Origin: Acidimicrobiales bacterium
Lineage (GTDB): Bacteria > Actinomycetota > Acidimicrobiia > Acidimicrobiales > JABEUL01
NCBI GenBank assembly: GCA_027451605.1
Contig: DAIDJA010000010.1
Location: forward strand, 1 to 13,923
Direction: 5' to 3'
DNA: 13,923 bases
The stretch's first letter is position 1; the number at the start of each line of letters is the position of its first letter. Of this stretch, positions 13,621-13,923 are shown piece after piece. The translations under genes were made by a program, and so were the position numbers. The notes under the pieces were generated by a model. The model worked only from the letters and a program-made list of their open reading frames with translations. It was not told where the DNA came from and made no database searches.

Positions 13621-13923
13621 ATGGGTATTAATTTGTCAACCATGAGATTAAATATTAAACAAAAAAATCCAAGTAAGAAACGAAATAGGGTACGGATAGT
13701 TTCTACCTCAAATGAAAGCAATTTAACTGCTTTTTCGCAAAGAGTTGTGAGTTCAAAACGACGAAGCGGAGCTGTTCTCAAGAGAAAATCATCAATAATT
13801 TTGGTGTTGTCGTTATTGGGTTTGTTGTTTGCGGCATGCTCTTCGAGGGCAAATGCATCCGCAGCTAAGTCACAGTCGGGATCTTCCGGATCGTCGGCTC
13901 CTCCATTGGTTATTTATTCCGCA
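13621..13923 (+). CDS. lipoprotein, probable ABC transporter solute-binding protein (partial, 5' end)
   Basis: 101 codons are visible before the window ends. A hydrophobic signal segment ILVLSLLGLLFAAC ends in a lipobox-like FAAC with the lipidated Cys at residue 73 (codon 13837-13839), so the protein is exported and anchored to the outer face of the membrane. A Ser/Gly/Ala-rich linker follows, then PPLVIYSA. That is the usual first strand of family 1 solute-binding proteins such as those for iron, molybdate or phosphonates, so a transporter component is likely though not certain. The ATG at 13621 gives an unusually long, basic 60-residue region before the hydrophobic core. A GTG at 13747 would give a more normal signal peptide (MSSKRRSG onward). 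No SD is seen before either. Ligand unknown. Confidence 0.65.
   Translation, partial: MGINLSTMRLNIKQKNPSKKRNRVRIVSTSNESNLTAFSQRVVSSKRRSGAVLKRKSSIILVLSLLGLLFAACSSRANASAAKSQSGSSGSSAPPLVIYSA

Overview
The window reads as a chromosomal segment from a low-GC (about 40 %, by eye) actinobacterium, possibly of the Acidimicrobiia type. This is an inference from gene content. A member of the mycothiol-dependent maleylpyruvate isomerase family is present, recO and uppS lie close together as is common in Actinobacteria, and the CysH resembles mycobacterial CysH outside one motif. TTG and GTG starts are frequent, and many genes lack a clear Shine-Dalgarno (SD) sequence. There are no tRNA, rRNA, CRISPR or transposase genes.

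Layout. 1-2052: end of a conjugation or type IV secretion-like module, namely the 3' end of a VirB4-like ATPase and a complete VirD4/TraG-like coupling protein whose Walker A motif has Arg where the last Gly belongs. 2053-2305: a possible 39-aa ORF and inverted repeats. 2306-2965 (-): phoU. 3311-4096: a short-chain dehydrogenase (SDR). 4191-5621 (-): a PAP2 lipid phosphatase and a family 2 glycosyltransferase with no gap between them, divergent from 5808-6989, a UDP-sulfoquinovose synthase (sqd1). 6990-7431: a gene-free stretch with AT-rich repeats and a predicted structured RNA ending in a terminator. 7432-8478: an unknown membrane-anchored extracytoplasmic protein. 8536-9972: an SDR directly abutting a maleylpyruvate isomerase-like protein. 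12354-9997 (-): sirC, uppS, a 62-aa membrane protein and recO, probably one transcription unit. 12606-13256 (+): cysH, divergent from sirC, followed by a strong intrinsic terminator. 13621-13923: start of a lipoprotein that looks like an ABC transporter solute-binding protein.

A sulfur theme links several genes. CysH makes sulfite, SirC works toward siroheme (the sulfite reductase cofactor), and Sqd1 uses sulfite to make UDP-sulfoquinovose. The neighbouring GT2 and PAP2 genes fit lipid-linked sugar or envelope chemistry, as does UppS.

The strongest unexplained signal is between sirC and cysH. Three copies of a palindrome (arms GTTGAC and GTCAAC) start exactly 31 bp apart, at 12483, 12514 and 12545. 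The third lies in a 25-bp palindrome perfect except for its single central base. The motif closely resembles the type 1 site of the Fe-S regulator IscR (Rrf2 family), suggesting that an Rrf2-type regulator controls sulfate reduction here. The CysH itself keeps the CysCys pair but has Thr for the second Cys of the CxxC pair that normally completes its [4Fe-4S] site.
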